In this document: positions 7,747-16,751 of the stretch, piece by piece
How positions within the stretch are numbered: position 1 is the first letter of the stretch
Layout: the number at the start of each line of letters is the position of its first letter
Assembly: GCF_014860165.1 (NCBI RefSeq)
Contig: NZ_JACZKG010000072.1
Span: forward strand, 124,001 to 188,000
DNA: 64,000 nt
Source: Devosia sp.
GTDB taxonomy: Bacteria > Pseudomonadota > Alphaproteobacteria > Rhizobiales > Devosiaceae
Reading direction: 5' to 3'
Program-made: the position numbers and the translations under genes
The notes under the pieces: generated by a model
Database searches by the model: none
What the model was told of the DNA's origin: nothing
What the model saw: only the letters and a program-made list of their open reading frames with translations

Positions 7747-10212
7747 CTACGCCCGTGGCATCTGGTGAATGCTGACCTGCGGAATTGCCGACAGGTCCTG
7801 CGCGACCACCGGCTGGCCATCCAGGCTCAGGCCAGCCGACCAGTCCAGCATCAGCTCTGGCTTGCGCGGCATGGACAGCGACAGCCGCCCGGCCTGGGCA
7901 TCCAGAGACAGGCGGCAAGCCACCACCTGCTCGGTGAACGCCTCCAGGTCATCAGTCTCACTCACGATGACGGCCCATCCCTGCTGGTGCCCGTGGCACC
8001 GGTATTCGAGACCCGCGGCAGGCCCGGTCGTGATGGCCTCCAGGGCGCCGGTCGCCTTGTAGGCCACCAGGGCTTCGCCCGATTGCAGGATCAGCGTATC
8101 GCCATCGAGGCGATGCACGATGCCGCTGCGCGCGGCATAGGCATGGGTGAACTTCAGGCGGGCATCCGCTTCGAGCCGATAGAGCAGCATGGCCACATTG
8201 CCGGCCTGTCCGATCCGCGGCAGGGTGCCGTTTCCGGCCCAGTAGGACGGGCGCTGTTCGCCCCAAGGATCGTCCTCGCCCGGATGGTTGATCCAGCTGC
8301 GGGCCATTGGGTGAGCGGAAAAGCGCAGGTCGAGCACATGCTGCTGGTGGCCATAGCCTCCGGCCTTCGCACCGCTATTGGTGGAGAGCTGCACATGCCG
8401 GGTCTTGTAGAGGGTCAGCAGGCTCGCCGGACCGTAGCCCTGCAGATACCGCGCCGAGACCACCTCCCCCGCCGCCGGCTCCACATATTGCTCCAGCGCC
8501 GCCGGGGGTTCGTAGCGCCCCGCCGCAAACAGCGGCAGCGAGGCCACCCCACGGTTCAGCCAGCCCTTGCCAAAAGCCACCGCGGCAAACGGCGCCAGCT
8601 CGGTCAGCGGGCCGGCGCGCAACTCCTTGTCATAGGCGCGGCCCATCGAACCGGCCGGCACGCCGTTGAGGCTGTGCAGGGCCACCATGGTGAAGATGCG
8701 GTCGCATAGCACCCGCGCCCGTTGCGCCAGGGGCTCCGGAGCCAGTTCGGCCAGTGCGAGCAGCCCGATGAAGTCGACCGGGTAATAGGCCGACGAATTC
8801 CACTCGGCCAGCCCCTCTTCCTCCACGGCATCAAACCAGCGGCCCAGCCGCTCGGTGGCACGCTCCGCCTGTTCCCGGCCGGGGCGGCCCGACGCGGTGA
8901 ATATCCTCTCCGGCCAGGCGAGGCCGGCCAGCAATTGCGAGACGTGAAAGCACAAAGCGTGGTTCTCGCTCCAGAACCACATGACGTCATTGCCCTTCTC
9001 GTCCACCCAATAGCGAAAATCGAGCAGGGCCCTTTCACTGCGCAGGCGCAGATCGGCGGGCAGGCTGGCCGCGTGGCGCTGATAGGCCCATAGCAGCGGC
9101 ACCGATACGAAATCGGCGCAATCCCGCCTCTCCTCGATCGCCAATAGGGTTTCCTCGATGATCGGCCGCAGGCGCGGGTCATCGGCGCGGCCGGTTTCCA
9201 GCAGGGCGACCGCCGTCCCCATCCGCATTTCGCCATGCAGCGCCGCATGGTCGAGCGCGATCCGCTTTCGGGCCGCTAGGTCTCCGGGCAGCGGCTGTGG
9301 CACCGTCTCGTGCAGCACTGCACAGCCAATACTGCGCGCCACCCGCGATTCCCCGGCGATCAAGGTCAGCGGCAGCGTGTGATAGCCATCAGGCAGTTCC
9401 TGCCCCTGGCATAGCGGCAATTCGGTTGTGCCGGCCCTGAGGGTGAGCCGGCGATCGAGCAGCACCGCATGGGTATGGGAGGTCGATGTGACCTGGACAT
9501 GAATATCGACGTCGATGCTGGCGGGGGTATCGAACAGCAGGATCACCTGGCCGTCCCGATCGACCACATCGCCCTTGCATCGCGCCTGGCTGGCCAGGGT
9601 CTTGAGGGCATCGACCTGCTTGCCCATGCGCGCCCCGGGCAGAGTGACCGCGAGCGCCACATCGTCGAGCAGGACCATCTCGAAGAACCACTGCACGTCC
9701 CGCTCGGCCATGTCCTCGGTCAGGACGACGATCTCGCTGCCGCCAGCCTTGAGCGGCAGGTGCACGACCGTGTCTTGGGTGCTGTTGCGGGTGAACGGCT
9801 CGAACCGCCCGGCCAGTTCGCCATCGACCCAGATATGGACCCCACCACGGGTCGATAGCTGGAACGAGCAATATCGACTTTCGGCCGCTGTGACCCAGCT
9901 GCGGCACCAGCGCGCCAGGCGCGTGGGGCGGTGGCGGAACTGGGTGAATTCCACCCGCCGGTTGCTACCCGGGAGATAGAGGCTTTCCACCGGCCAGTCC
10001 GTTCTGAGGCGAACCCGGCGCGTGGCCACGTCGCGCCAGGTCGCCACCCGGCACGGCAGGTCGCCGACATCGACGAAACCGTTGACATAGCGGTAGTTCT
10101 GCTTGTCGTGCGCGACTGCCGGCTCGCCCGGAAAATACTGCGCCTCAACCGGCGAGAGCTCCCAGGCATTGAGGCTGTCGCCCTTGGAGATGGTAAGCAG
10201 GGGAGCGGGCAT
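7747..10212 (-). CDS. Large protein of unknown function, possibly carbohydrate-active
   Basis: About 821 residues. The track start is a TTG; the ATG at 10212 gives MPAPLLTISKGDSLNAW and is preferred. I do not recognise the family. The N-terminal 200 residues look beta-rich (GGVHIWVDGELAGRFEPFTRN suggests a jelly-roll-like domain). A central helical stretch, about 330-620, has WFWSENHALCFH and AEWNSSAYYPVDFIGLLAL, reminiscent of (alpha/alpha)6-barrel hydrolases or lyases. The C-terminal part is again beta-rich, similar to the layout of some polysaccharide lyases. No signal peptide is evident. It follows an oligosaccharide-like ABC importer and shares the locus with an alpha-mannosidase, so action on an imported glycan is a reasonable guess only. 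Confidence 0.6.
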   Translation of the reverse strand: MPAPLLTISKGDSLNAWELSPVEAQYFPGEPAVAHDKQNYRYVNGFVDVGDLPCRVATWRDVATRRVRLRTDWPVESLYLPGSNRRVEFTQFRHRPTRLARWCRSWVTAAESRYCSFQLSTRGGVHIWVDGELAGRFEPFTRNSTQDTVVHLPLKAGGSEIVVLTEDMAERDVQWFFEMVLLDDVALAVTLPGARMGKQVDALKTLASQARCKGDVVDRDGQVILLFDTPASIDVDIHVQVTSTSHTHAVLLDRRLTLRAGTTELPLCQGQELPDGYHTLPLTLIAGESRVARSIGCAVLHETVPQPLPGDLAARKRIALDHAALHGEMRMGTAVALLETGRADDPRLRPIIEETLLAIEERRDCADFVSVPLLWAYQRHAASLPADLRLRSERALLDFRYWVDEKGNDVMWFWSENHALCFHVSQLLAGLAWPERIFTASGRPGREQAERATERLGRWFDAVEEEGLAEWNSSAYYPVDFIGLLALAELAPEPLAQRARVLCDRIFTMVALHSLNGVPAGSMGRAYDKELRAGPLTELAPFAAVAFGKGWLNRGVASLPLFAAGRYEPPAALEQYVEPAAGEVVSARYLQGYGPASLLTLYKTRHVQLSTNSGAKAGGYGHQQHVLDLRFSAHPMARSWINHPGEDDPWGEQRPSYWAGNGTLPRIGQAGNVAMLLYRLEADARLKFTHAYAARSGIVHRLDGDTLILQSGEALVAYKATGALEAITTGPAAGLEYRCHGHQQGWAVIVSETDDLEAFTEQVVACRLSLDAQAGRLSLSMPRKPELMLDWSAGLSLDGQPVVAQDLSAIPQVSIHQMPRA

Positions 10213-10272
10213 GGCGATCAACCGGTCAGGATATTGTGGTCAAGGCGTGGGCGTGGCGGGTCGGCGCCGCCA

Positions 10273-11325
10273 CTACGCGACTGCGCCCACCAAGGATAGT
10301 TCCTCGGCGAAGTGGCAGCGCACCTGGCGACCGCCGGCGACCTCTCGCAGGGCCGGGACCTCGGCACTGCACCTGGGCTGGGCATAGGGGCAGCGCGGGT
10401 GAAAGCTGCAGCCGGAGGGCGGATTGGCGGCATTGGCGATCTCGCCCTTGAGCGGGACGCGCTTGCGGGTGCGATTGCCGCGCGGATCGGGCTGCGGCAC
10501 TGCCGCCATCAGGGCCTCGGTATAGGGGTGCAGCGGGTTCGAGAATAACTGCTCGGTGGGCGCCACTTCCATCATCCGCCCCAGATACATCACGCCCACA
10601 CGATCGGCGATATGCTCGACCATCCCCAGATCGTGGGTGATGAAAAGGTAGGTGAGGCCGAACTGCTCCTGCAGGTCCTGCAGCAGGTTGATATTCTGTG
10701 CCGCGACCGACACGTCCAGCGCCGACACAGCTTCGTCCGCAGCGATGAAGCTCGGATTGAGCGCGAGGGCCCGGGCAATGCCGATGCGCTGGCGCTGTCC
10801 GCCCGAAAAGGCATGGGGATAGCGATTGAGGAATTCGGGGCGAAGGCCGACCACCTTGAGCAGTTCCGCCACCCGGTCGCTGATCTCGCCGCGATTGCTG
10901 TTGCCATGGATCACCATGGGCTCGCCCACCAGCTCCAGCAGCGTCATGCGCGGATTGAGCGAGGAATAGGGATCCTGGAAGATCATCTGCATCTCGGCGC
11001 GCAGCGGCCGCATCTCGCGGTCGGAGAGGGCGGAAATATCCACCACCTTGCCGCTGGCCCGCCGAAACAGTATCTGCCCCTCGGAAAGCTCATAGGCCCG
11101 CAGCATCAGCCGCGCGACGGTAGACTTGCCCGAGCCGCTTTCACCCACCAGGCCCAGCGTTTCGCCGGTTCGGATATCGAGCGATACGTCATCGATCGCC
11201 TTGACGTTGCCAACATGGCGCTTGAGCCAGCCGGCATGGATGGGAAAATACTTCTTGAGCCCACGCACGGAGACCAGCACGTCGTCAGGCAGCGTCGCCG
11301 CCGAGGTTGCCGGAATATCAGACAT
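10273..11325 (-). CDS. Opp/Dpp-type ABC transporter ATP-binding protein (OppF-like)
   Basis: A 350-residue ATPase of the peptide/oligosaccharide class. Walker A is GESGSGKST near 60-68, the signature is FSGGQRQRIGIARAL and Walker B is FIAADEAVSALD. The C-terminal extension with CSFHPRCPYAQPRC is the four-cysteine cluster of OppD/OppF-type ATPases, known to hold an iron-sulfur centre in some members. It overlaps the upstream ATPase gene by 8 bases. Last gene of the transporter operon. Confidence 0.92.
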   Translation of the reverse strand: MSDIPATSAATLPDDVLVSVRGLKKYFPIHAGWLKRHVGNVKAIDDVSLDIRTGETLGLVGESGSGKSTVARLMLRAYELSEGQILFRRASGKVVDISALSDREMRPLRAEMQMIFQDPYSSLNPRMTLLELVGEPMVIHGNSNRGEISDRVAELLKVVGLRPEFLNRYPHAFSGGQRQRIGIARALALNPSFIAADEAVSALDVSVAAQNINLLQDLQEQFGLTYLFITHDLGMVEHIADRVGVMYLGRMMEVAPTEQLFSNPLHPYTEALMAAVPQPDPRGNRTRKRVPLKGEIANAANPPSGCSFHPRCPYAQPRCSAEVPALREVAGGRQVRCHFAEELSLVGAVA

Positions 11326-12358
11326 GGGCGGGCTCCTGGACTGCGGCGAACTGCTCGGCGATATGGCAACGCGACATCTGCAGCCCGAACATCTTCTCAG
11401 GCGGCACGGTCACGTCGCAGAGCCCGGGCACCATATGGGCGCAGCGCGGATTGAACGCACAGCCAGATGGTACGCTGAACGGGTCGGGCACCATGCCCGG
11501 AATTGTCGGCAGGCGGCGGCCCTGGTCGACGCCCAGGCGCGGGATGGAACGCAGCAGGGCCTGGGTATAGGGGTGCTTGGGCGCATAGAAGATGTCATCG
11601 ACCGTGGCAGTCTCGACCATCCGGCCCAGATACATGACCGACACGCGGTCGGCGATATCGGCCACCACACCGAAATTGTGGGTGATGAAGATGATGGCCA
11701 TGCCCAGCTCCGACTGGAGCTGCTTGAGCAGTTCGAGAATCTGCGCCTCGGTGGTTACATCAAGCGCCGTGGTGGGCTCGTCCGCAATCAACAGGCTGGG
11801 ATCGCAGCTGATGGCCAAAGCGATCATGGCCCGCTGCCGCATGCCGCCCGAAAGCTGATGGGGAAAGGCATCCACCATCTGCGCCGGGCGCGGCATCTGC
11901 ACCTTGGCGAGCAGGTCGATGGCCCGCTCGCGCGCGGCGGCACGGCTAAGCCCCTTGTGCAACTGCACTGTGCGCATGATCTGCGTGCCGATGGTGTGGA
12001 CCGGCGACAGCGCCGTCATCGGCTCCTGGAAGATCATGCCGATATGCTGGCCGCGCACCTGGCGGATAGCCCGGCTGTTGCGGTCGAGCGCCGACAGCTC
12101 GTATTGCTCGCCACTGCGGGGCCGGAAGCGAATGCTGCCTTCCGGCGCCACCGCCCGCTTGGGCAGGAGGCGCATGATGGCACGCGCCGTGATGGACTTG
12201 CCCGAGCCGCTCTCGCCCACGATGCCGAGCACTTCGCCCTTGTTCACATGGTATGAAACGCCGTTGACGGCCTTTACCAGCCCTTCCCGCAGCGGGAAGT
12301 GCACATGGACATTGTCGAGTTCGAGCAGGCGCTCGGGCGGCATGGTCTGAGAAGTCAT
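11318..12358 (-). CDS. Opp/Dpp-type ABC transporter ATP-binding protein (OppD-like)
   Basis: About 346 residues. The ORF track begins 15 codons upstream, inside the permease gene; the ATG at 12358 ([15 protein letters not shown]) follows the permease stop by 4 bases and matches family length. An alternative ATG at 12373 overlaps the permease end. Walker [14 protein letters not shown], signature [15 protein letters not shown] and Walker [14 protein letters not shown] are intact, and the C-terminal [16 protein letters not shown] cluster is present. It pairs with the OppF-like protein to energise the importer. Confidence 0.9.
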   Translation of the reverse strand: MTSQTMPPERLLELDNVHVHFPLREGLVKAVNGVSYHVNKGEVLGIVGESGSGKSITARAIMRLLPKRAVAPEGSIRFRPRSGEQYELSALDRNSRAIRQVRGQHIGMIFQEPMTALSPVHTIGTQIMRTVQLHKGLSRAAARERAIDLLAKVQMPRPAQMVDAFPHQLSGGMRQRAMIALAISCDPSLLIADEPTTALDVTTEAQILELLKQLQSELGMAIIFITHNFGVVADIADRVSVMYLGRMVETATVDDIFYAPKHPYTQALLRSIPRLGVDQGRRLPTIPGMVPDPFSVPSGCAFNPRCAHMVPGLCDVTVPPEKMFGLQMSRCHIAEQFAAVQEPAHV

Positions 12359-12362
12359 GGTT

Positions 12363-13490
12363 TTACTGCCCATAGGGATCGGCCGCGTCGCGCAGGCCAT
12401 CACCCAGGAAATTGAAGGCCAGCACGGTCACCACCACCGCAACGCCCGGCGACAGCAGCCACGGGGCCAGCGAGATGGAGCGCAGGTTCTGTGCGTCCTG
12501 CAGCAGCACGCCCCAGCTCACCACCGGTGGCCGCAAGCCCAGGCCGAGGAAGCTCAGCGCCGTTTCGCCCAGGATCATTTCGGGGACGGCCAGCGTCAGC
12601 GCCGCGATGATATAGGACGTCATCGAAGGCAGCATATGCTTGGTGATGATGCGATATTCACTGGCGCCGGCGAGCCGGGCGGCAAGCACGTAATCCTCGT
12701 TGCGGATGGCGAGGAACTGTCCGCGCACCACCCGCGCCAGGTAAGTCCAGCCGATCAGCGCCAGGATGAAGGTGATCAGCACATAGACAAAGATGGGATC
12801 CCAGGCGATCGGCAGCGCCGCAGCCAGACCCATCCAGAGCGGGATAGTGGGGATGGAGCGGATGAACTCCATCAGCCGCTGAATAGAGCTGTCGATCCAT
12901 CCCCCGAAATAGCCCGAGATGGAGCCCAGGGCCAGGCCGAGCACGAAGGCGAAAGCTACGCCCACCAGACCCGCCGACAACGAGACGCGCGCGCCATGAA
13001 TGAGACGCGAGAACACATCGCGCCCCAGATCGTCCGTACCCAGAAGATTGACCTGCTGGCGGCGACCCTCGACGCCGAAGAGATGGATTTCGGTCGTGAA
13101 CAGGCCGAACATGGAATAGGCATCGCCGGCAAAGAAGAAGCGTATCGGCAGCACTTCCTCCGTATCGTGCACATAGGTGACGCGCGTGGTCTCTGCATCG
13201 CGCGTCCGTTCCAGAGCATAGACGAACGGGCCGACAAACTGTCCCTCGTGGAACAGATGCACGCCGGTGGGCGGCGCCAGGGTGCGCAGGCGCTCGAACG
13301 TCACCGGATCATAGGGGGCCACGAATTCGGCAAACAGGGCGCTGACCCCAAGCAGGATCAGGAACCACATGGACACGACCGCCAGGACGTGTTTGCGGAA
13401 CCGGCGCCAGATGAGCTGCCAGGGACGCGCGCTGTAGAGCTCTTCCTTGCGCTTGTTGATCGGTTCGTCGGCGATGGATTGTTCGGTCAT
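12363..13490 (-). CDS. Opp/Dpp-type ABC transporter permease (OppC-like)
   Basis: A 375-residue inner-membrane protein. The cytosolic N-terminus precedes a first helix (AVVSMWFLILLGVSALFAEFV) and the family motif LLGTDDLGRDVFSRLIHGARVSL. The EAA-type coupling loop reads AARLAGASEYRIITKHMLPS. It is longer than typical DppC (about 300) because of an insertion of roughly 80 residues in the first periplasmic region, a feature seen in some oligosaccharide-type members of this family. Confidence 0.9.
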   Translation of the reverse strand: MTEQSIADEPINKRKEELYSARPWQLIWRRFRKHVLAVVSMWFLILLGVSALFAEFVAPYDPVTFERLRTLAPPTGVHLFHEGQFVGPFVYALERTRDAETTRVTYVHDTEEVLPIRFFFAGDAYSMFGLFTTEIHLFGVEGRRQQVNLLGTDDLGRDVFSRLIHGARVSLSAGLVGVAFAFVLGLALGSISGYFGGWIDSSIQRLMEFIRSIPTIPLWMGLAAALPIAWDPIFVYVLITFILALIGWTYLARVVRGQFLAIRNEDYVLAARLAGASEYRIITKHMLPSMTSYIIAALTLAVPEMILGETALSFLGLGLRPPVVSWGVLLQDAQNLRSISLAPWLLSPGVAVVVTVLAFNFLGDGLRDAADPYGQ

Positions 13491-13499
13491 GGCCCGGCC

Positions 13500-14486
13500 T
13501 CAAGCGTAGCGGATGCGCGGATCGAACCACGCCAGCAGGATGTCGGAGAAGAGCGTGCCCACCACGGTGAACAGGCTCAGGATGAGAATGAAGCTGCCGG
13601 CAAGGTACATGTCCTGCATCTTGAGCGCCTGCAGCAGCAGAGGGCCCGTCGTCGGCAGGTTCAGCACCACGGCCGTGATGACGTCGCCCGAGAACAGCGC
13701 CGGCAGGGCCCAGCCCACCGTGGAAATGAAGGGATTGAGCGCCACACGGACGGGGTAGTTCCACACCACCTGTCGCTCCGACAGACCCTGTGCATAGGCG
13801 GTTTCGACATAGGGCTTGCCCATCTCGTCCAGCATGTTCGCCCGCATGACGCGGATCAGGCCTGCGGCGCCGCCGGTTGAGAGCACGACCAGCGGAATCC
13901 ACAGATGCTGGAGCAGGTTGATGACCTTGCCCATGCTCCAGGGCGCGTTCTGGTACTGCGTCGAAAACAGGCCCCCCACGTCCATGTTGAGATAGACAAA
14001 GCTGATCCACATCAGGATGAGCGCGAGCAGGAAATCGGGCGTTCCCTTGCCCAGGAATCCGAACACGGTGAAGACATAGTCCAGCACTGAATACTGCCTG
14101 GTGGCGGAATAGACGCCGACTGGGATGGCGATGGCCCAGGTGATGACCAGGCTGATTGACGACAAGGCCAGGGTGATGGCCAGGCGGTCCCAGATCAGGC
14201 TGGATACGGGCGCGTTCCATTCCAGCGAATAGCCAAAATCGCCGCGCAGCACGATGGCGGTGATCCAGCGCCAATATTGCAGCAGGATCGGATCGTTGAG
14301 GCCCATGCGGTCACGCAGGAGTGACTCCTGGACTGCTGTCAGGTGTTCCCCGGACTGTCGCAGCTGCGCGGCATAGGCGGTGACGTAGTCTCCCGGCGGG
14401 AGCTGAATGATGAGAAATGCAATCAGCGAGATAAAGATCAGCGTTGGAATCGCCAACAGGGTACGCCGAACGATGAAGGCGATCAT
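13500..14486 (-). CDS. Opp/Dpp-type ABC transporter permease (OppB-like)
   Basis: A 328-residue permease with the family N-terminus (first helix LAIPTLIFISLIAFLIIQLPPGDYV) and the DppB motif RDRMGLNDPILLQYWRWI in the first periplasmic loop. The coupling region is YVETAYAQGLSERQVVWNYPVRVALNPF. It forms the channel with the OppC-like protein encoded 9 bases downstream. It is separated from the binding-protein gene by 80 bases holding a strong stem-loop. Confidence 0.9.
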   Translation of the reverse strand: MIAFIVRRTLLAIPTLIFISLIAFLIIQLPPGDYVTAYAAQLRQSGEHLTAVQESLLRDRMGLNDPILLQYWRWITAIVLRGDFGYSLEWNAPVSSLIWDRLAITLALSSISLVITWAIAIPVGVYSATRQYSVLDYVFTVFGFLGKGTPDFLLALILMWISFVYLNMDVGGLFSTQYQNAPWSMGKVINLLQHLWIPLVVLSTGGAAGLIRVMRANMLDEMGKPYVETAYAQGLSERQVVWNYPVRVALNPFISTVGWALPALFSGDVITAVVLNLPTTGPLLLQALKMQDMYLAGSFILILSLFTVVGTLFSDILLAWFDPRIRYA

Positions 14487-14524
14487 GCACTGTCTCCTTG
14501 GTCACCGGCCTGAGACAGGCCGAT

Positions 14525-14554
14525 GCCGGCCACGGCATATTCACCGTGGCCGGC
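14525..14554 (-). other. Intercistronic stem-loop between binding-protein and permease genes
   Basis: GCCGGCCACGG and CCGTGGCCGGC form a perfect 11-bp stem with an 8-base loop, 12 bases after the binding-protein stop. No T-run follows on the minus strand. Such hairpins commonly raise binding-protein over permease transcript levels by 3'-end protection or partial termination; that role is inferred. Confidence 0.6.
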
Positions 14555-14566
14555 TTCTAGCTGCGA

Positions 14567-16471
14567 TCAGTTCTGGTCGAGCCAGTATTGCTGGGTACGG
14601 GACAGGCCGACCTCGCGGAAGATGTCGTCCATGACCAGGCCCGGCTGTACGTTGTGCATCTTGTTGGACACCACGTTGACCACGGTGCCCTCGCCATGGA
14701 CGCCAATCACATAGCCGCCCTCGACAAAGGTGCGGATCAGTTTGGCCATGGCAGCATCGGCTTCCTCGATCGTGCCGGCGCTGGAGGCGACATCCCACAG
14801 GTCGAACATGGTGCGGAAGTCACTGCCCTCGGGTGGCTCGATGCCGCTTTCGCCATTGGTCGTGTACCAGACATAGTGCTGAGCGGCGTAGGTGTCATTA
14901 CCCATCATCACCCGCGGATCGGCGGGAACATAGGTCAGCCGGTCGAACGCGATGTACTGCATGTCGAACGCATTGTTGGCACGATTGGTATCGAGCTGGG
15001 TGCGATCGATGATACGCGGCAGCAGCTCTACGCCTATTTCGACATAGGTTTCGGCCAGCAGCTCCAGCGTCTTGGCATGAGCCATGTCACCGGCTTCCAC
15101 TACGAGGGTCATCCGCTTGCCATCGGGGCGCAGGCGGAAGCCTTCGCTGTCGCGCTCAGCCAATCCCGCCGCGTCGAGCAGCTCGTTGGCCATGTCAGGA
15201 TCATATTCGGTCCAGTGGCTGGCCAGATCTTCCTGATAATAGGGAGAGCCGCTGACCGGTGCCGCCTGGATCGGCTTGGCCAGACCCGACTGGGTCAGCT
15301 CGATGACCAGTTCACGATCGACGCCGATCGAGAGGGCATGGCGCACATTCTCATCGGCATAGAGCGCGTTGAGGACCTCGTCGGTGGTGTTCATGTTGAG
15401 CACCATCGACCACACGGTCGAGCCCAGCCAGGGGACGACCTGGTAGTTCCCGCGCTCTTCGTTCTCCTTGTAGAAGTCGAAGGGCTGGGACATGCCGCGG
15501 TCCTGCGCGTCGATCTGGCCCTGGGCCACCATCAGCGCCAGCGTCTGCGGGTCCTGGAACAGTCGATGGTCGATGCGATCGATATAGGGGAGCTGATTGC
15601 CCTCCTGATCGACGGCCCAATAGTAGGGATTGCGCACCATGCTCACGGTTTCGGCCGGAGCAGGGGTCTCGATCTTCCAGGCGGTCAGCACTGGCAGGTC
15701 GGGATTGGCCCACCAGGCGGTGGCAACACCCTTGGAACCCCAGAGATCCTTCCAGCTCGCCACATTGAAGCTGGCTGCCGCAGCGGCCAGCTCGGCCTCG
15801 CTGGCATAGTTGTTGTTGAAGGCGCTGAGATAATGCTTGGGGAAGACGAAGCTGGGGCGGTCCAGGCTCGGCTCGCCAGTGGAGTCCTTGGCCAAGATCT
15901 GCAGGAAGTAGACATAGGGCTGGGCAAACTTCACCGTGAAGGTGCGCTCGTCCTTGATTTCGAGTTCCATCGGGACGCCGCCCGGCGCAAAGGTCGCGTC
16001 GATGGTGGGCACGATCTCGGGATTGAGGAAGACGTCCTTGTACCAGAACTCGACGTCTTCGGTGGTGACCGGATGGCCGTCTGACCACTTGAGCCCTTCA
16101 AGCAGGGTGAAGGTGAATTCGGTCGAGGATTCATTGACCGAATAGCTCTCGATATAGCCAGGGGTCAGCTGGGCAACGCCGTCGGGGCCGGCGGCCCATT
16201 TGAGCACCCGCTCTTCCATCAGCTTGGTCGGACCCCAGCGATCACCCGGGCCGCTATAGGCGCGATGCCAGGTGCCGCCATATTCGCCCACGGAAAGGGC
16301 ATTGACCACGGTAGGCTTGGCCGGCAGGCGCTCGTCGACCGGCGGCAGCGTGCCCGCCTCGACCAGCTCGGTGAGCATCGGAGCCTCCTGGAACGCCCAG
16401 GCAGAACCTGCCAGGGCCGTAGCCGACATGGCAGCGATCGCCAGGCGCGCGATCCACTTATTGGCACTCAT
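14567..16471 (-). CDS. Family-5 extracellular solute-binding protein of the carbohydrate-locus importer
   Basis: About 634 residues. The track ORF starts 16 codons upstream; the ATG at 16471 has an AGGGA site about 9 bases away and begins a clean signal peptide (MSANKWIARLAIAAMSATALAGSAWA). Family-5 (SBP_bac_5) features include LEGLKWSDGHPVTTEDVEFWYKD near 130-155. At about 610 mature residues it is larger than typical OppA/DppA. Large members of this class often bind oligosaccharides, which fits the adjacent alpha-mannosidase and LacI/ROK regulators better than peptides. The ligand is inferred, not shown. Confidence 0.88.
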   Translation of the reverse strand: MSANKWIARLAIAAMSATALAGSAWAFQEAPMLTELVEAGTLPPVDERLPAKPTVVNALSVGEYGGTWHRAYSGPGDRWGPTKLMEERVLKWAAGPDGVAQLTPGYIESYSVNESSTEFTFTLLEGLKWSDGHPVTTEDVEFWYKDVFLNPEIVPTIDATFAPGGVPMELEIKDERTFTVKFAQPYVYFLQILAKDSTGEPSLDRPSFVFPKHYLSAFNNNYASEAELAAAAASFNVASWKDLWGSKGVATAWWANPDLPVLTAWKIETPAPAETVSMVRNPYYWAVDQEGNQLPYIDRIDHRLFQDPQTLALMVAQGQIDAQDRGMSQPFDFYKENEERGNYQVVPWLGSTVWSMVLNMNTTDEVLNALYADENVRHALSIGVDRELVIELTQSGLAKPIQAAPVSGSPYYQEDLASHWTEYDPDMANELLDAAGLAERDSEGFRLRPDGKRMTLVVEAGDMAHAKTLELLAETYVEIGVELLPRIIDRTQLDTNRANNAFDMQYIAFDRLTYVPADPRVMMGNDTYAAQHYVWYTTNGESGIEPPEGSDFRTMFDLWDVASSAGTIEEADAAMAKLIRTFVEGGYVIGVHGEGTVVNVVSNKMHNVQPGLVMDDIFREVGLSRTQQYWLDQN

Positions 16472-16751
16472 TGATTTCGTCCCTCGTGCTTCTGCCGAAA
16501 CTGCACCCGCGGGTGACATGCGGCATCGTGAACCCTTTTAGGGTAGGCTGATCCAAATTGAAAAATTTGCATGATCACCTCCCTGTCATCCTCTGTTCCA
16601 GCGTTCGCTTGTACAATTGGCTTGTCTCATTGGCGCGTTTTGTGCTGTTACATGTACAGTCTATGCGCCAGTTTCTCCGTGGCGCAATATGAAATAATTT
16701 GCATTGCAGCCATTGTCGGAAGTGAGCGAGGGGGCCTCGCGGGAAACTTGA
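16472..16751. promoter_or_regulatory. Divergent promoter region between transporter operon and ROK regulator
   Basis: This 280-bp AT-rich stretch separates the binding-protein gene from the divergent ROK gene. It holds two same-orientation AATTTGCAT copies (16564-16572 and 16696-16704), a TTGTACAA palindrome and an imperfect palindrome around CTGTTACATGTACAG. These are candidate regulator sites but none is assigned. No convincing small gene was seen. Confidence 0.4.

Noticed and set aside
12357-13880. 507-residue plus-strand ORF opposite the oppC/oppB-like permease genes
   Set aside because: Runs across two real genes on the opposite strand and has a shadow-type composition.
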